NCBI GenBank assembly: GCA_025924315.1
Contig: JAICIO010000001.1
Span: forward strand, 1-64,000
DNA length: 64,000 nucleotides
From: Phycisphaerae bacterium
Lineage (GTDB): Bacteria; Planctomycetota; Phycisphaerae; Tepidisphaerales; Tepidisphaeraceae
Direction: 5' to 3'
In this document: piece after piece, positions 16,916 through 28,366 of the stretch
How positions within the stretch are numbered: position 1 is the stretch's first letter
Layout of the letters: every line of letters begins with the position of its first letter
Made by a program: the position numbers and the translations under genes
The notes under the pieces: model-generated
What the model saw: only the letters and a program-made list of their open reading frames with translations
Told to the model about the DNA's origin: nothing
Database searches by the model: none

Positions 16916-19900
16916 ATGAGTTCACCCATTCCCGACGCCATCGGGCGGCTTGTCGCTGCGCCGGAGATGCTCGTCATTGCGCGGGCGCTTAAAGAATCCC
17001 ATGTTGTCACCGCCTCAGGCCTGTGGGGAAGTTCCGTCTCCGCGGTCGTAGCGTCGGTGAAACAGGAACTGAACCGGCCGATTCTGCTGATCTGTGGACA
17101 TCTCGACGAGGCCGACGACCTCGCCGATGACGTTGAACTCTTTACCGGCACGCGGCCGGAAGTCTTGCCCGCACTCGAACTTTCGGGTTCGCTCGGCCAA
17201 ATCTCCGAAGAACAAGTCGCCAATCGCCTGAACCTCATCGCGCGGCTCGGGCAGGGTCACGACAAGAATTCGGTCCTCGTCACGCCGATTCACGCGCTCA
17301 TGCAGTCGGTGCCGAGTCGAGGTCAACTCAGCAACCTCATTCGCACCATCCATGTCGGCCAGGAACTCGAACCGGAAAAACTCATCGTCTGGCTCGCCGA
17401 TCACGGCTACAACCGGCTCGATCAGGTCGAAGTCCCCGGTGATTTTGCGGTGCGCGGCGGGATCATCGATGTGTATTTGCCTGGCGAATTTGAAGAATCC
17501 GCGGGCGAAGTCGGGCTGACCGTTCGCATCGATTTCTTCGGCGATCAGATCGAATCGATCAAGCACTTCGAGCTCGACACGATGGGCTCGCGCGCGTCGC
17601 TCGATTCCGTTCGACTCATCGACCTGAAGGGCAACATCGACACCGCGGACGCGACGCATCTCTTCAACTACCTCGATCGCGAAACGATCGTCGTCTTCTG
17701 GGCGCCGCTGGAAATCGCCGAGCAGTCGAAGGCGTACATCGACCGATTGCCGGAAGCGAAGGGCGTTTATCCGCTCAGCGCGATCCTTCGTCACGCGAGC
17801 GATTTTCCGCGCCTGGAGCTCAGTCAGTTCGACCAAGGATCATCGACCGCGAATCCAACGCTCGTCGGCGGACAGCAAGTCCCGCATTTCGATCTGCCTG
17901 TTCGATCACTGCAGCGCTTCGAAACCGAAGCGAAGAAAGCGATCGTCGAGTTGAAGGAGCTGTCGGCGACGCACGACATTACCGTCTTCTGCGAAAACGC
18001 CGGCGAAGCGCAGCGCTTCGGCGAACTGATCGAGCAGGACGCCCCCGGCCTGCGCGAGAAGATCGAAATCCCCATCGGCTACCTGCATCGCGGGTTCATG
18101 TACGAGCCGCTTGCGGTTTCGCAGATCGACACGTCTGCATTCGCGAAACCGCAAGCGGAGATAAAACCGCTCGCGCTCCTTGGCCATCACGAACTCTTCC
18201 ACCGCTACGAGATGCGCCGCCGGGTGAAGAAGGTGATCGCGTCGCGGCCGGTGGATTCGTTCCTCGATCTGAAGGTCGGCGATTACGTCGTGCACGTCGC
18301 GCACGGCATCGCGAAGTTCACGGGGATGCAAACGATTCAGAAGGAAGGGAAGAGCGAAGAGTATCTCACGCTACGCTTCGCCGACAACGCGACGCTGCAC
18401 GTGCCGGCGGCGCGGATTAACCTGATCCAGAAATACATCGGCGGATTTCACGGCCATCCGCAGCTGTCGCGCCTCGGTTCCGGAGCTTGGGAAAAGCAGA
18501 AGGCGAAAGTCTCCGAAGCCGTCATGGACATGGCGGCCGAGCTGATCGACATCCAAGCTGCGCGCAACGCCGAAGCGGGCCTCGCCTATCCCCCGGACAC
18601 CGAATGGCAGCGCGAGTTCGAAGCGGAATTTCCCTACGAACCGACCGCCGACCAGGTCACCGCCGCGGAGGACATCAAGCAGGACATGCAAAAGCGCCGC
18701 CCGATGGATCGCCTTCTTTGCGGCGACGTCGGATACGGCAAAACCGAAATGGCGATGCGCGCCGCGTTCAAGGCGGTCGAGTACGGCAAGCAAGTCGCGA
18801 TCCTCGTGCCCACAACCGTGCTCGCCGAGCAACACTATCGCTCGTTCAAAGAGCGCATGGTGAATTACCCCTTCGTCGTCGATTCTATCAGCCGATTCAA
18901 AACCACGCGGCAACAAAAGGAGATCGTCCAGAAGCTGAAGGAAGGGGCGATTGACATCCTGATCGGCACGCATCGCCTCATCAGCAAAGATGTCAACTTC
19001 AACGACCTCGGACTGGTCGTCATCGACGAAGAGCAACGCTTCGGCGTGACACATAAAGAGCGATTGAAGCAGATGCGCAAAACGGTGGACGTGCTGACGA
19101 TGTCCGCGACGCCGATTCCGCGAACGCTTCACATGTCGATGCTTGGCCTGCGCGATATCTCATCGCTCACGACGGCGCCGCAGGATCGCCGCAGCGTGGT
19201 GACCGAAGTGATGGCGTACGACCCGAATCGCATCAAGCTCGCGATTTTGCGTGAGCTGCAGCGCGAAGGGCAGGTCTACTTCGTTCACAATCGCGTGCAC
19301 AACATCATCGAGGTTGCGGAGACGATTCAGGCGATGGTGCCGGACGCGCGGATCCTCATCGGTCACGGTCAGATGGCCGACGGTGAGATGGAAGACGCGA
19401 TGCTGAAGTTCATCCGCCACGAGGCGGACATCCTCGTCTGCACGACGATCATCGAATCGGGCCTCGATATTCCGAATGCCAATACGATCATCATCAACAA
19501 CGCGGATCGATTTGGGTTGAGCGAATTACACCAGCTCCGTGGTCGCGTCGGTCGTTGGAAGCATCGAGCGTATTGCTATCTGCTCCTTCCGCCGGACCGT
19601 CCGGTCACGCCCGTCGCCGCGAAGCGATTGAAGGCGATCGAGGAATATTCGCACCTCGGCGCCGGCTTCAAAATTGCAATGCGCGACTTGGAGATTCGTG
19701 GCGCGGGCAACATTCTTGGCCCGGAGCAATCAGGCCACATCGCGACGGTGGGTTACGAGATGTACTGCCAGCTGCTCGAAGACGCCGTGCGGCAATTGAA
19801 GAATGGAGCGAAGCCATCGACGCCGGATGCACACGTCGATATCGGCATCAGCGCATTCATCCCGAAAACGTACATCGCCGGCGACCGCCAGCGCATGGAC

Positions 19901-20491
19901 ATCTATCGGCGGCTGACGCGCTGTACGAGCGTGGAAATGCTTCACCTGCTCGAGCACGATATGACGGACGCGTTCGGCGAATCGCCGCGGCAGGTGAATG
20001 TGCTCTTTGCACTGACCGAACTGCGCCTCCTCGCGGGCGTGTACGGCATTGAAAGCATCATCAAGCATGAGCCGGATGTGGTGCTGACCGTGCGCGATGG
20101 GGCGAGGGCGCAACTGGCGCTCGTCGGTGCGCCAGGATCCTTGCGCGTGATCGATGAGAAGACCGTTTACCTGCGCATGCCGCCGACGTTCATGGAATCC
20201 GAAACGCTGCTCATGACGCTGCGGAATTTGATGCGCAATGCATACGATAAGGAGAAGCATGTATCAGCTCCTCCTGATCTGGACGAACGCGCTGTTGCTT
20301 CGCCGGCACCTGCGCCCTCGCCACAGCCCGCGAAAGCTCCGGCTAAGCCGCAAGCGGCGCAAGCTCCGAAGGTGAATGCGAAGGATCCGTCTGTGGAGTT
20401 GAAAAAACTCGCTTCACTTCGCGCGGCCGGAATTCTCACGGAAGAGGAGTTCGAGAACGCTAAGAAGCGATTGATGGCGAGCGCGAAATAG
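16916..20491 (+). CDS. mfd: Transcription-repair coupling factor with C-terminal SHOCT tail
   Basis: ATP-dependent translocase that removes stalled RNA polymerase and recruits UvrAB. The 1191 residues contain UvrB-like N-terminal domains (about 1-350), the polymerase-interacting domain (DYVVHVAHGIAKFTG, about 451), helicase motifs GDVGYGKTE (about 602), DEEQRFG (about 703) and SATPIPRTLHMSM, and the TRCF C-terminal domain (about 960-1080). The last 75 residues are unusual: a Pro/Ala linker, then LKKLASLRAAGILTEEEF, a good match to the SHOCT motif. The gene ends 3 bp from the convergent oxidoreductase gene. Confidence 0.95.
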   Translation: MSSPIPDAIGRLVAAPEMLVIARALKESHVVTASGLWGSSVSAVVASVKQELNRPILLICGHLDEADDLADDVELFTGTRPEVLPALELSGSLGQISEEQVANRLNLIARLGQGHDKNSVLVTPIHALMQSVPSRGQLSNLIRTIHVGQELEPEKLIVWLADHGYNRLDQVEVPGDFAVRGGIIDVYLPGEFEESAGEVGLTVRIDFFGDQIESIKHFELDTMGSRASLDSVRLIDLKGNIDTADATHLFNYLDRETIVVFWAPLEIAEQSKAYIDRLPEAKGVYPLSAILRHASDFPRLELSQFDQGSSTANPTLVGGQQVPHFDLPVRSLQRFETEAKKAIVELKELSATHDITVFCENAGEAQRFGELIEQDAPGLREKIEIPIGYLHRGFMYEPLAVSQIDTSAFAKPQAEIKPLALLGHHELFHRYEMRRRVKKVIASRPVDSFLDLKVGDYVVHVAHGIAKFTGMQTIQKEGKSEEYLTLRFADNATLHVPAARINLIQKYIGGFHGHPQLSRLGSGAWEKQKAKVSEAVMDMAAELIDIQAARNAEAGLAYPPDTEWQREFEAEFPYEPTADQVTAAEDIKQDMQKRRPMDRLLCGDVGYGKTEMAMRAAFKAVEYGKQVAILVPTTVLAEQHYRSFKERMVNYPFVVDSISRFKTTRQQKEIVQKLKEGAIDILIGTHRLISKDVNFNDLGLVVIDEEQRFGVTHKERLKQMRKTVDVLTMSATPIPRTLHMSMLGLRDISSLTTAPQDRRSVVTEVMAYDPNRIKLAILRELQREGQVYFVHNRVHNIIEVAETIQAMVPDARILIGHGQMADGEMEDAMLKFIRHEADILVCTTIIESGLDIPNANTIIINNADRFGLSELHQLRGRVGRWKHRAYCYLLLPPDRPVTPVAAKRLKAIEEYSHLGAGFKIAMRDLEIRGAGNILGPEQSGHIATVGYEMYCQLLEDAVRQLKNGAKPSTPDAHVDIGISAFIPKTYIAGDRQRMDIYRRLTRCTSVEMLHLLEHDMTDAFGESPRQVNVLFALTELRLLAGVYGIESIIKHEPDVVLTVRDGARAQLALVGAPGSLRVIDEKTVYLRMPPTFMESETLLMTLRNLMRNAYDKEKHVSAPPDLDERAVASPAPAPSPQPAKAPAKPQAAQAPKVNAKDPSVELKKLASLRAAGILTEEEFENAKKRLMASAK

Positions 20492-20494
20492 TGG

Positions 20495-21574
20495 TTATTT
20501 TCCCATCACGCTCATCGCCACGGGTATTGCAAAGGGACAGGTTCGCGCGATATCCATCGTGAAGGCGGACCACGTCGATGATGAAAGCAACTTGGCGATC
20601 GCGCGGCATGAGAAGCTTCTCGCTCGCCAGAGTTTGTCGAAGTGCGTGGCGAGGCGATGGACGGATCCGCCAGCAATCGCTTCGACGGCGAGTTCGGCAC
20701 TTCGCATCGCAAGCCCCATTCCTTCGCCGCCGACGGGTTCAAGGGCGGCGGCGCTGTTGCCTAGTGGGATGATTCCTTCCGGCCACGCGCGCGAGACCGC
20801 GAAGCGCGGAAGCGGGGCCGCGAGCCAGGGACCGATTCGCCTTGCACCTTTGAGGCGCCGCTTCAAGGCGTCATTGCGATCAACAATCTGATTGAATGCG
20901 GCGTCAATGTTCCCACGATGCGCGGCGATGAGTGCGGCGGGGATGCTGAATGCGGCGTTGGCGCGATTCTGCTCGATCGGCGCCACTCCGCCGTAGTGAT
21001 CGTGCACCCCGAACATCTCGATTGCATCACGGGCTCCGCTCACCTTTTCGAAATGCGTTTTGATGCCGAAATCGCTTGTTTTCTGCGGCGGGTCCGGAAG
21101 CAGCGAACCTTTCCCGTCCGCCAGCAAAACGATCGGTGCCGTGTGCTCGGTCCATTCGTTCGTCTCTAGATTGCGCAGGCAAACGCGCGGCGACTGTCCT
21201 GGAATCAACTTTTCACATCGCACGGGCTGAAGAACCATCGCGCCACTTCGCCGTGCTTCATCGAGCAGAAACTGGTCGAACGCGACACGCGAGATGCCCC
21301 ACATCGATCGCGGCAAGGGCATCTCGATCGATTCGCCGTTCGTCGCATAAAGGATTGTTCGCCGCAGCTCGATCGGGCGAAGCGATCGAAATGAATCGAC
21401 AAGATTCAAACGCGACAGAATCTGGAAGCCGGTGTTGCTGAGACATTCGCCGCAGACTTTGTCACGCGGGAAGCGATGCTGCTCGACCATTCGGACCTGC
21501 CATCCCGATCTCGCGAGCAGGATGGCGGCCACACTGCCGGCGGGGCCCGCGCCGATGATCAGGGCGTCGCGCAT
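20495..21574 (-). CDS. FAD-dependent oxidoreductase (geranylgeranyl reductase-like)
   Basis: Starting at ATG 21574 gives about 359 residues. The N-terminal dinucleotide fold IIGAGPAGSVAAILLARSG is followed by EQHRFPRDKVCGECLS, typical of the geranylgeranyl reductase/halogenase-like flavoprotein family, and a second FAD segment GNSAAALEPVGGEGMGLAM. The substrate cannot be told from the sequence; reduction of isoprenoids or a tailoring hydroxylation is plausible. It is divergent from the B12-domain gene with about 90 bp between starts, a shared control region. Confidence 0.78.
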   Translation of the reverse strand: MRDALIIGAGPAGSVAAILLARSGWQVRMVEQHRFPRDKVCGECLSNTGFQILSRLNLVDSFRSLRPIELRRTILYATNGESIEMPLPRSMWGISRVAFDQFLLDEARRSGAMVLQPVRCEKLIPGQSPRVCLRNLETNEWTEHTAPIVLLADGKGSLLPDPPQKTSDFGIKTHFEKVSGARDAIEMFGVHDHYGGVAPIEQNRANAAFSIPAALIAAHRGNIDAAFNQIVDRNDALKRRLKGARRIGPWLAAPLPRFAVSRAWPEGIIPLGNSAAALEPVGGEGMGLAMRSAELAVEAIAGGSVHRLATHFDKLWRARSFSCRAIAKLLSSSTWSAFTMDIARTCPFAIPVAMSVMGK

Positions 21575-21667
21575 CAGCCCCATCATAGGAATCGGTAGCG
21601 CGAATCGCATCGCAAAAAGCGTTGGCCGATCTGGTCAAGCGGCTTAGGATGCTTCACGGATACAGGA

Positions 21668-22333
21668 ATGGATCCGCAAAGCGCCAAGCCGGAGCGCCTT
21701 CGCGCCGGAACATATCGCAGATATTGGGCCGCGCTGTTGCGCCGCGATGTTCCACAGGCTCGCGACATTGTGCGGTTGCAGCTGCAGCAACTCACCGCGC
21801 AGCAGATCTACATGCGGCTGTTTCTTCCCGCATTGAATTTGAGCGGCGTGAAATGGGCCGCGGGCGAGATTTCGCATCGCGATGAGCATTTCATCACGTA
21901 CAACACGCTTCGATTGATGCGAATCGTCCGGCGGGAGATGGTCGTCGAAAACCCGACGGGGCACGTTGTCATCGCCGCGGGCGTGGCGCAGGAAAGTCAT
22001 CGCATCGGCCTGCGGATGTGCTGTGATTTTCTTCAATCGGACAATTGGCGAATCGTCTGGCTTCGTGGAACCGAACGCGCTGTGCTGCGCGAAGCGATCG
22101 CCGAGCACAAGCCGGACATGCTGATGTTCAGTATCGGAATGCAGCAAGGAATCGAGCCGACGCGGCGGCTGATTCAGGAAGCGCGACGAAGCAGGTTTCA
22201 CGGAACCGTTGCGGTGGGAGGAAGGGCGATCCTGGAAAATCGCGCGATTGTCGAGGCAATGGGCGCGGATCTGACGGCGGACAATGCGTTGCAGTTATTG
22301 CGAAAAGTGAAGCCGCTCTTTCGCCAAACGTAG
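21668..22333 (+). CDS. Stand-alone cobalamin-binding photosensor-like domain (CarH/LitR type)
   Basis: The 221-residue protein has a helical cap followed by a B12-binding Rossmann domain. The cap carries W-x9-EH (W at about residue 63, EH at about 73), the signature of adenosylcobalamin photoreceptors such as CarH. The B12 domain has ESHRIG at about 109 (the DxHxxG loop with Asp to Glu) and a late VGGRAI glycine motif. No MerR DNA-binding domain is present, unlike CarH. Its role as a light or B12 sensor acting through a partner is inferred. The stop TAG lies in a family A repeat. Confidence 0.75.
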   Translation: MDPQSAKPERLRAGTYRRYWAALLRRDVPQARDIVRLQLQQLTAQQIYMRLFLPALNLSGVKWAAGEISHRDEHFITYNTLRLMRIVRREMVVENPTGHVVIAAGVAQESHRIGLRMCCDFLQSDNWRIVWLRGTERAVLREAIAEHKPDMLMFSIGMQQGIEPTRRLIQEARRSRFHGTVAVGGRAILENRAIVEAMGADLTADNALQLLRKVKPLFRQT

Positions 22334-22405
22334 GGTGCGCTTCAGCGCACCGGTTATTGGAAGCGTTCAAAAGGCGAATAACCGATGCGCTAAAGCGCAA
22401 GCTAC
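22330..22405. repeat. Palindromic repeat family A, copy 4 (partly decayed)
   Basis: The left arm is intact (GTAGGGTGCGCTTCAGCGCA), while the right arm has drifted (ATGCGCTAAAGCGCAAGCTAC). The TAG of the left arm is the stop of the B12-domain gene. ndk ends 17 bp further on the other strand. Confidence 0.92.
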
Positions 22406-22421
22406 AAGACCGGCTTTCCGA

Positions 22422-22892
22422 TTATTCCGGCGAGCCTTTGGCCATGTCGTACACCCAACTCTGCGAAACCGGCTGCCAGTCCAGCAGCTCATCGCTCTTG
22501 AAGAAGAGGCCCAGCTCGCGCGTCGCACTCTCCGGCGAATCCGATCCGTGAATCAGGTTGAACGAGTTCGAAACGCCGTAATCGCCGCGAATCGTTCCGG
22601 GTTCGGCTTTGGATCCGAAGGTCGCGCCCATCATCTTTCGCGAGATCGCGATCGCGTCTTTCCCCGCCAGCGCCAGCACGACAACCGGCGAGCTGGTCAT
22701 GAACTTCACGAGGCCCGGGTAGAACGGCTTGCCCTTGTGCGGCTCATAGTGCGTCTCTGCCAGCGATTGCGGAATCTTCATGAGCTTGGCGCCCACGATC
22801 TGCAGGCCCTTCTTTTCAAATCGCGTGATGATTTCACCGATGAGATGGCGTTGAACGGCGTCGGGCTTGAGGATGATGAGCGTGCGTTCCAT
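22422..22892 (-). CDS. ndk: Nucleoside diphosphate kinase
   Basis: Transfers the gamma phosphate of ATP to other nucleoside diphosphates. The start is the ATG at 22892 (MERTLIILKPDAVQRHLIG), giving 156 residues, slightly longer than the usual 140-150. Conserved residues include KPDAVQRHLIG near the N-terminus, GTIRGDYG (about residue 99-106) and the active-site histidine in NLIHGSDSPESA. An open frame extends upstream antisense to the next gene, but the family alignment fixes the start here. Confidence 0.95.
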   Translation of the reverse strand: MERTLIILKPDAVQRHLIGEIITRFEKKGLQIVGAKLMKIPQSLAETHYEPHKGKPFYPGLVKFMTSSPVVVLALAGKDAIAISRKMMGATFGSKAEPGTIRGDYGVSNSFNLIHGSDSPESATRELGLFFKSDELLDWQPVSQSWVYDMAKGSPE

Positions 22893-23036
22893 GATGTCTC
22901 CGAATGAAAGTGGGCTGAGGGTTATATCCGATGGGGTGTTTCGAGGAAAGAAGCTGCTTGTACCCTGCGGGATTTCCAGAATTTCGCGCAAACTCCGGAC
23001 GTGTAAGAATCGACAAGGTTGATGACCGGATACCTC

Positions 23037-24701
23037 ATGAGCGAACCGACAGACGCCGAGCTGATCCGACGCATTCGCGAAAGCGGTGATACTTCCGCGT
23101 TTGGGCAGCTCGTCAAGCGGTATCAGGGACATGTGTACGGCCTTGCCTATTCGCTGCTGCGCGACTGGGCGGAGGCGCAGGATCTTACGCAGGAGACCTT
23201 CGTCCGGGCGTATGTGAACCTCGGCGCCCTGCGCGAGCCGGATCGGTTTGCAGCGTGGCTCAGGCGCGTGGCGTTTGGGACGTGCATGGACTGGCTCAAG
23301 GCATATCGGCCGGAGTTGTATCGATCGTTGGGCGATTCGCCGGAACTCGATGATGTCCCGGATACGGTCGATGCAATGACCCCGCCGGAGCTGGCGGCGC
23401 GGTCGGAGATCGCGGCAAACGTGGTTGCGGCGGTCAACAACCTGCCGAGCAAGTACCGCCTGCCCCTGATGATGTTTCATCTCGATGGCTTGTCGTACGA
23501 AAAGGTGGCGGAGTTTCTCGACATTCCGCTGGGCACGGCCAAGTGGCTGATCCATCGCGCCAAGCAGATGCTGAAACCCGCGCTCAAGGCTTATGCGACG
23601 GAGGTGAGCGCCGTGGTGGAAGAAACATTTAATGAGCACAAGCTGCCGAAGGAATTCGCGGAGCAGATTGGCGCGCTGGTGAAAGCTGCCGGGGCAGGCG
23701 ATGCCAAGACGGTGAAGATGTTGCTCGACGCCGATCCGAATTTGGCCGCGAAGAAAGACGAGCGGGGTGTGCCACCGATCCGCGAGGCGGGGTCGCACGG
23801 CCATCGGGAGATTGTCGATCTTCTGCTCGCGCGCGGGGCGGACATCAATGCGAAAGATGACGGCTCGCAGTGGTCGGCCCTGAACCTCGCTGCGATTTAT
23901 GGTCGAATGGATGTCGTCCAGTTCCTCGTCGAGCGCGGCGCGGAGGTGGACATCTTCACAGCGTGTTCGCTGGCGAAGCTCGACCGCGTGAAGGAGCTTC
24001 TGGCGCGCGATCCGCGCCTGGTTCATACGTACGGGCCGGATGGCGCCACGCCGCTTCATTTCGCGGTGGGGTGGCACGTTGAAAAGCTGGCGCGCGAGCA
24101 GGGGATCGAGCCGACAGCAATTGCTCAACTGCTTCTCGATCGTGGCGCGGATGTGAACGCGAAGGATTCGTGGCACGGCGGAAGCGTTTTGAAATGGGCG
24201 GGCGCGGGAACGGGAAACCTGTTGTCGACGTTCATTCGCGCGCACGGCGCGGTGCTGGATGTTTTTGAGGCGAGCGAAATTGGCGACCTGAATCGCCTCG
24301 CTGAATTGATTGAGAAGGATTCATCGCTGGTCGATGCGCGGACGCCGTCGCGCGACATCATGGGCGGGGCAAACACGCCGCTGCATCGCGCGTGTTGGCA
24401 CGACCGAGCCGAGGCGGCCGCATTTCTGCTCGACCGCGGCGCGGATATCGAGGCAAAGGACGGCGATCACGGCGCGACTCCGCTGATCTATTGCGCCTGG
24501 CGCGCGAATTTGGAAACGGCCCGACTTCTCCTCGATCGCGGGGCGAACATCGACGCGACGAACAAATACGACGAGACTTCGCTCAAGATCGCCAGCATGG
24601 GCGCATCCGGTGGCTTGAAACGGCACCATTGGGCGCGACCGGCCGATAAATACGGCCCGCTCGTCGAGCTCCTCGATGCCGCTTCACGAAAAGCGAACTG
24701 A
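23037..24701 (+). CDS. ECF sigma factor fused to ankyrin repeats
   Basis: Residues about 5-80 form sigma region 2 (FGQLVKRYQGHVYGLAYSLL, AQDLTQETFVRAYVNL) and about 110-175 region 4 (LPSKYRLPLMMFHLDGLSY, FLDIPLGTAKWLIHRAKQML). A linker leads to six or more ankyrin-type repeats (VDLLLARGADINAKD, AQLLLDRGADVNAKD, ATPLIYCAWRANLETARLLL) filling residues about 205-540. The fusion suggests that protein-protein contacts of the repeats control or target the sigma factor, so no separate anti-sigma may be needed. The start could also be ATG 23022. It is divergent from ndk. Confidence 0.9.
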   Translation: MSEPTDAELIRRIRESGDTSAFGQLVKRYQGHVYGLAYSLLRDWAEAQDLTQETFVRAYVNLGALREPDRFAAWLRRVAFGTCMDWLKAYRPELYRSLGDSPELDDVPDTVDAMTPPELAARSEIAANVVAAVNNLPSKYRLPLMMFHLDGLSYEKVAEFLDIPLGTAKWLIHRAKQMLKPALKAYATEVSAVVEETFNEHKLPKEFAEQIGALVKAAGAGDAKTVKMLLDADPNLAAKKDERGVPPIREAGSHGHREIVDLLLARGADINAKDDGSQWSALNLAAIYGRMDVVQFLVERGAEVDIFTACSLAKLDRVKELLARDPRLVHTYGPDGATPLHFAVGWHVEKLAREQGIEPTAIAQLLLDRGADVNAKDSWHGGSVLKWAGAGTGNLLSTFIRAHGAVLDVFEASEIGDLNRLAELIEKDSSLVDARTPSRDIMGGANTPLHRACWHDRAEAAAFLLDRGADIEAKDGDHGATPLIYCAWRANLETARLLLDRGANIDATNKYDETSLKIASMGASGGLKRHHWARPADKYGPLVELLDAASRKAN

Positions 24702-24748
24702 TCGACCGACGTTTGCCGATGTTCTGCGGTCGGATCGCCCGACACGCT

Positions 24749-24922
24749 ATGGATTTGTTGCTGATCGGAAGCATGGTCGTCGGGCTCTGGGCATTCTTCG
24801 CCATCGTTGGCAACGAGCGCCAGCGCCGGGTGCAAAAGCTGCAATACGAGCTGGATTTGGCGGCTCGACGCCAAGCCGAAGCGAACGCCCAAAAGGCCGA
24901 AGAAATCCCCGTTTTAGGCTGA
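24749..24922 (+). CDS. Small membrane protein with coiled-coil tail
   Basis: 57 residues from the ATG at 24749: an N-terminal membrane span (LLLIGSMVVGLWAFFAIVG) then a charged helix (NERQRRVQKLQYELDLAARR). A longer upstream frame exists but would add an odd polar leader. The compact span-plus-helix layout suggests a real small membrane protein, perhaps related in role to the next gene, which also combines membrane spans with charged helices. Unrecognised family. Confidence 0.5.
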   Translation: MDLLLIGSMVVGLWAFFAIVGNERQRRVQKLQYELDLAARRQAEANAQKAEEIPVLG

Positions 24923-25026
24923 TTTTTCCCATCTTTTCGCACAACTTCCAACCAGATCGCAATCGCTTGTTCCCGTTCCAAGTCACTAATTGACAGAAAC
25001 TTCGACCGCGCTCTACACTCCGTGAG

Positions 25027-26058
25027 GTGGACAACCTGAATCATTTGACGGAGGTTAGCCGCGTGGAACAACAACGATCGACCGCGTCTTTCGTCTGGGT
25101 GTATCCTGTCGCGTTTGTCCTTTCCCTCATCATTCTGGCTGCCGGCGTTTACCTTGTCGCGAAGTACCAATCATGGACGCTTCTGGCGGCCGGTTGCGTC
25201 AGCGTCACGGGTGTGCTGGCTGTCTGGCCGCTCGCGCTGACGATGCAGGCCAACCGGCAGTGCAATGAAGACCAGATCAAAGCCGCCCTCACGCCGATCA
25301 ATGAGCGGCTCGAGCAGTATTCCGTGATGCTGCATACGATCAGCGATCAACAGCTTCTGAGCGATCGCGCCAAGAGCGTCGCCTTCCGCGAAAAAGATCG
25401 CGACGCGGTGCGCCGAGCCCTGCAGGAAGAAATCGCCAAGCAGGATTGGGAAGCGGCGCTCGTGCTCGTGGACGAGATGGAACGGGCGTACGGATATCGC
25501 CAGGAGGCCGATCGGTTCCGCCAGCAGATCAACGCCGCCCACGATCAATTCTCGCGTCGCCAGATCGCGGACGTCGTTTCGGTCATCGACCGTCACACGC
25601 GGTCAGAACAGTGGCAGGCGGCCGTGCGTGAGGCGGATCGGCTCCGCCAGATGTTCCCGAATAACGATCAGGTGAAGAACCTGCCGGTCGAGATTGAAAA
25701 TCGTCGCCAGGCGCACAAGAAGCAGTTGCTCGACAGCTGGAACGAGGCAGTCAATCGCAAGGACGTCGATGGCGGGATCGAGATTCTCAAGAAGCTCGAT
25801 TTGTATCTGACGCCCTCGGAGGCCGAATCGATTCAGGAACAGGCCCGCAACATCTTCAAGCAGAAGATGGAAAATCTCCGCACGCAGTTTTCGGTGGCGG
25901 TGCAGGATCACAACTGGCAGGAAGCGATCCGCGTCGGCGAGTCGATCATGATTGACTTCCCGAACACGCAGATGGCGAAGGAAGTCCGCGAGAAGATGGA
26001 CGCCTTGCGTCAACGCGCCAACGAGCCCGCCAGCAAGACCGCGATGGCGAGTGCCTGA
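25027..26058 (+). CDS. Membrane protein with long helical/TPR-like domain
   Basis: 343 residues from a GTG start. Two membrane spans near residues 22-45 and 48-68 (VYPVAFVLSLIILAAGVYLV; LLAAGCVSVTGVLAVWPLAL) are followed by a 270-residue charged helical region with TPR-like pairs (DWEAALVLVDEMERAYGY; NWQEAIRVGESIMIDFP). Probably an inner-membrane scaffold with a large soluble domain. No enzyme signature is present. The GTG at 25027 follows GAGGT, which may serve as the ribosome site of an upstream frame. Confidence 0.68.
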   Translation: MDNLNHLTEVSRVEQQRSTASFVWVYPVAFVLSLIILAAGVYLVAKYQSWTLLAAGCVSVTGVLAVWPLALTMQANRQCNEDQIKAALTPINERLEQYSVMLHTISDQQLLSDRAKSVAFREKDRDAVRRALQEEIAKQDWEAALVLVDEMERAYGYRQEADRFRQQINAAHDQFSRRQIADVVSVIDRHTRSEQWQAAVREADRLRQMFPNNDQVKNLPVEIENRRQAHKKQLLDSWNEAVNRKDVDGGIEILKKLDLYLTPSEAESIQEQARNIFKQKMENLRTQFSVAVQDHNWQEAIRVGESIMIDFPNTQMAKEVREKMDALRQRANEPASKTAMASA

Positions 26059-26068
26059 TGCAGGTCTG

Positions 26069-26131
26069 TTGTGACACGGGCTTTTAGCCCGTGCTTGAAC
26101 CGTCAGCACGGGCTAAAAGCCCGTGTCACAA
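26069..26131. repeat. Palindromic repeat family B, copy 2 (intact)
   Basis: TTGTGACACGGGCTTTTAGC and GCTAAAAGCCCGTGTCACAA are perfect reverse complements, and each arm has an inner CACGGGC/GCCCGTG hairpin. It lies between the membrane protein gene and ligA. A lone fragment (AGCACGGGCTA) near 29263 may be a third, broken copy. Confidence 0.93.
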
Positions 26132-26170
26132 TCACGCACGTCACTCGCAGCGCGATATTTCTCCGACTAA

Positions 26171-28363
<2,193 letters not shown>

Positions 28364-28366
28364 CTT

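Noticed and set aside
22893-24245. Long minus-strand open frame extending upstream from ndk and antisense to the sigma-ankyrin gene
   Set aside because: The product is Arg/His-rich with no domain, and the ndk family start at 22892 is clear. It is the antisense shadow of a GC-rich gene.
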